Assembly (NCBI GenBank): GCA_900770015.1
Contig: CAAGIU010000336.1
Location: forward strand, 1-16,606
Direction: 5' to 3'
Length of the DNA stretch: 16,606 bases
Source: an uncultured Oscillospiraceae bacterium
Lineage (GTDB): Bacteria > Bacillota_A > Clostridia > Oscillospirales > Oscillospiraceae
Of the stretch, positions 15,452 through 16,606 are shown piece after piece (position 1 is the first letter of the stretch; each line of letters opens with the position of its first letter). The notes under the pieces are model-generated. The model saw only the letters and a list, made by a program, of their open reading frames with translations. It did no database searches and had not been told where the DNA came from. A program made the position numbers and the translations under genes.

Positions 15452-16576
15452 ATGAATAAGACGAAAAGACCTCTCTCCACAGGCAGAAAGATCCTGTATA
15501 TTCTGCTGGCGGCTGCCGCGGTGATCGGGCTGTGCTATCTGGCGTATTACCTGACCCGCTTCACGTTCTTCAATGAATACCGGCAGTATCTTTCCACCTA
15601 TGAATACGAGGATGGGACGGAGCTGACCCTTCAGAAAAAGAGCCTTCCCGGCAACAAGAGCTATAAGCTGGCGGCGGAAACGGATGAGCTGCAGCTGTAT
15701 CTGAACCAGAAGACCTCCGATGTGGCCATTGCCGACAAACGCACCGGGGAAGTGACCTACGCCGTTCCCGCCGGGGCGGACGATGACCCTGTGGCCAATA
15801 CCTCCAACAAAAACTATCTGAAGTCCCATATCATCGTGAACTACTTCAATTCCTCCCGGAAGGAAGGCATCTATGATTCCTGGTCCATGGCTGTGGAGCG
15901 GGATCAGGTTACCTACGAGGGAATTGAAAACGGTGTCCGGGTGATCTATGAGATGGGCGATTTCTCCAACTCTCTGGGCAATGTTCCCCTGTATCTTTCC
16001 AATGAAAAATTTGAAGAGATCCTGGCCGTACTGGAAGAAAAGGACGCGGAAGGCTTTGCCCGATACTACACCGACAGCTCCGATGTTGCCGGGACCAGGA
16101 TGCTTCTGAAGGCCGCGAGAAACAACAAGATGACCAAGAAGAAGCTCACCGCCATGCTGGACTCCGTGGGCTTTACCGAGGAAGACTGCGCAGAGCAGAT
16201 GGCCCTTGCGGGCAGCGCGGTGGCGGTTCCGGTTTCCTTTGTGGTCGCGTTGGAATACCGGCTGGAAGGGGACCATCTGGATGTATCCGTTCCTGTCTGC
16301 CGCATAGAGGAGCGGGGCGGTTCCTCCATTTACCGCATCCAGGTGCTCCGCGGCTTTGGCGCGCAGGACAGCTCGGCGGAGGGCTATCTCGTTGTTCCCA
16401 ACGGCGATGGCTCCATCATCCGCTTCAACAACGGGAAAACCAACATCGGCGCGGGAAGCTATTCTCAGTTCGTCTACGGCATCGACAAGCTGGCGGCGGA
16501 TTATACGGTTCTGGAGAATGCCAACGACATTACCATGAGCCTGTTCGGCATCTGCAAGGAAAACGGCACCATCCTG
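15452..16576 (+). CDS. DUF5696-type membrane-anchored protein, cut off by contig end
   Basis: Only the N-terminal 375 codons are genuine; the frame runs on without a stop into adapter sequence from 16577. A short basic start and one hydrophobic helix (about residues 13-37) form a signal anchor, leaving the rest outside the cell. The visible part has YEYEDGTELTLQKKSL, LYLNQKTSDVAIADKRTGEV, a segment with VIYEMGDFSN, and EGYLVVPNGDGSIIRFNNGK, which I associate with the DUF5696 family found after Yip1 and NHL genes in such operons. The missing C-terminus could carry a larger, possibly glycosidase-like domain, but that cannot be seen. AGGAGGGG at 15438-15445 is 6 bases before the ATG. Family assignment is from recall of pattern and gene order, so moderately sure; function is unknown. 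Confidence 0.75.
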
Positions 16577-16606
16577 AGATCGGAAGAGCACACGTCTGAA
16601 CTCCAG
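16577..16606 (+). other. Illumina TruSeq adapter remnant (not biological)
   Basis: The final 30 bases match the start of the Illumina TruSeq read 1 adapter exactly, beginning AGATCGGAAGAGC. In frame with the last gene they translate to RSEEHTSELQ, a known contamination peptide in databases. The first A is the A-tail added during library making, so native sequence ends at 16576. Confidence 0.97.

Noticed and set aside
14822..16591. Long minus-strand open frame opposite the Yip1 and DUF5696 genes
   Set aside because: It begins inside the adapter sequence and crosses two genuine plus-strand genes, so it is not a gene.

Overview
The window looks like a piece of a gut-type Gram-positive anaerobe (Clostridia, probably Oscillospirales/Ruminococcaceae). 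The reasons are strong AAGGAGG-type ribosome binding sites, one-directional and tightly overlapping genes, Sec signal peptides with no outer-membrane genes, and the gene families present (GH5, CBM35-GH26, GH36, DUF624/YesL, Yip1 and DUF5696 proteins next to a sugar ABC transporter). No rRNA, tRNA, CRISPR array or mobile element was seen. All genes are on the + strand. The last 30 bases (16577-16606) are Illumina TruSeq adapter, so this is an untrimmed contig end, probably from a short-read metagenome or draft assembly.

Region 1 (1-2544): an extended -10 promoter, an M24B Xaa-Pro-type aminopeptidase, and an EutH-like ethanolamine permease coupled to it by an ATGA overlap, closed by a strong terminator. 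No other eut gene is in view.

Region 2 (2545-6254): a 312-base gene-free stretch between eutH and the next gene holds that terminator and a good promoter overlapping an inverted repeat. It is followed by a secreted GH5 endo-glycanase, an intrinsic terminator only 18 bases before the next start, and a cytoplasmic GH36 alpha-galactosidase.

Region 3 (6255-16576): a regulatory gap with a promoter and two matching operator-like sites, then eight tightly packed genes: secreted CBM35-GH26 beta-mannanase, DUF624/YesL membrane protein, a 999-residue solute-binding protein with two carbohydrate-binding-like domains and a helical insert, two ABC permeases, an NHL-propeller/TPR membrane-anchored protein, a Yip1-family membrane protein, and a DUF5696 protein cut off by the contig end.

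Inferred working model: the secreted GH26 and GH5 enzymes cut beta-mannan (galacto- or glucomannan) outside the cell. The large solute-binding protein catches oligosaccharides and passes them to the two permeases, and the cytoplasmic GH36 removes alpha-galactosyl side groups. The ATPase is not in the window and is probably a shared MsmX-type subunit encoded elsewhere. The least understood part is the NHL-TPR / Yip1 / DUF5696 trio at the end of the transporter operon. It looks like a membrane-anchored accessory complex with no assigned role, and is the best candidate here for something undescribed.
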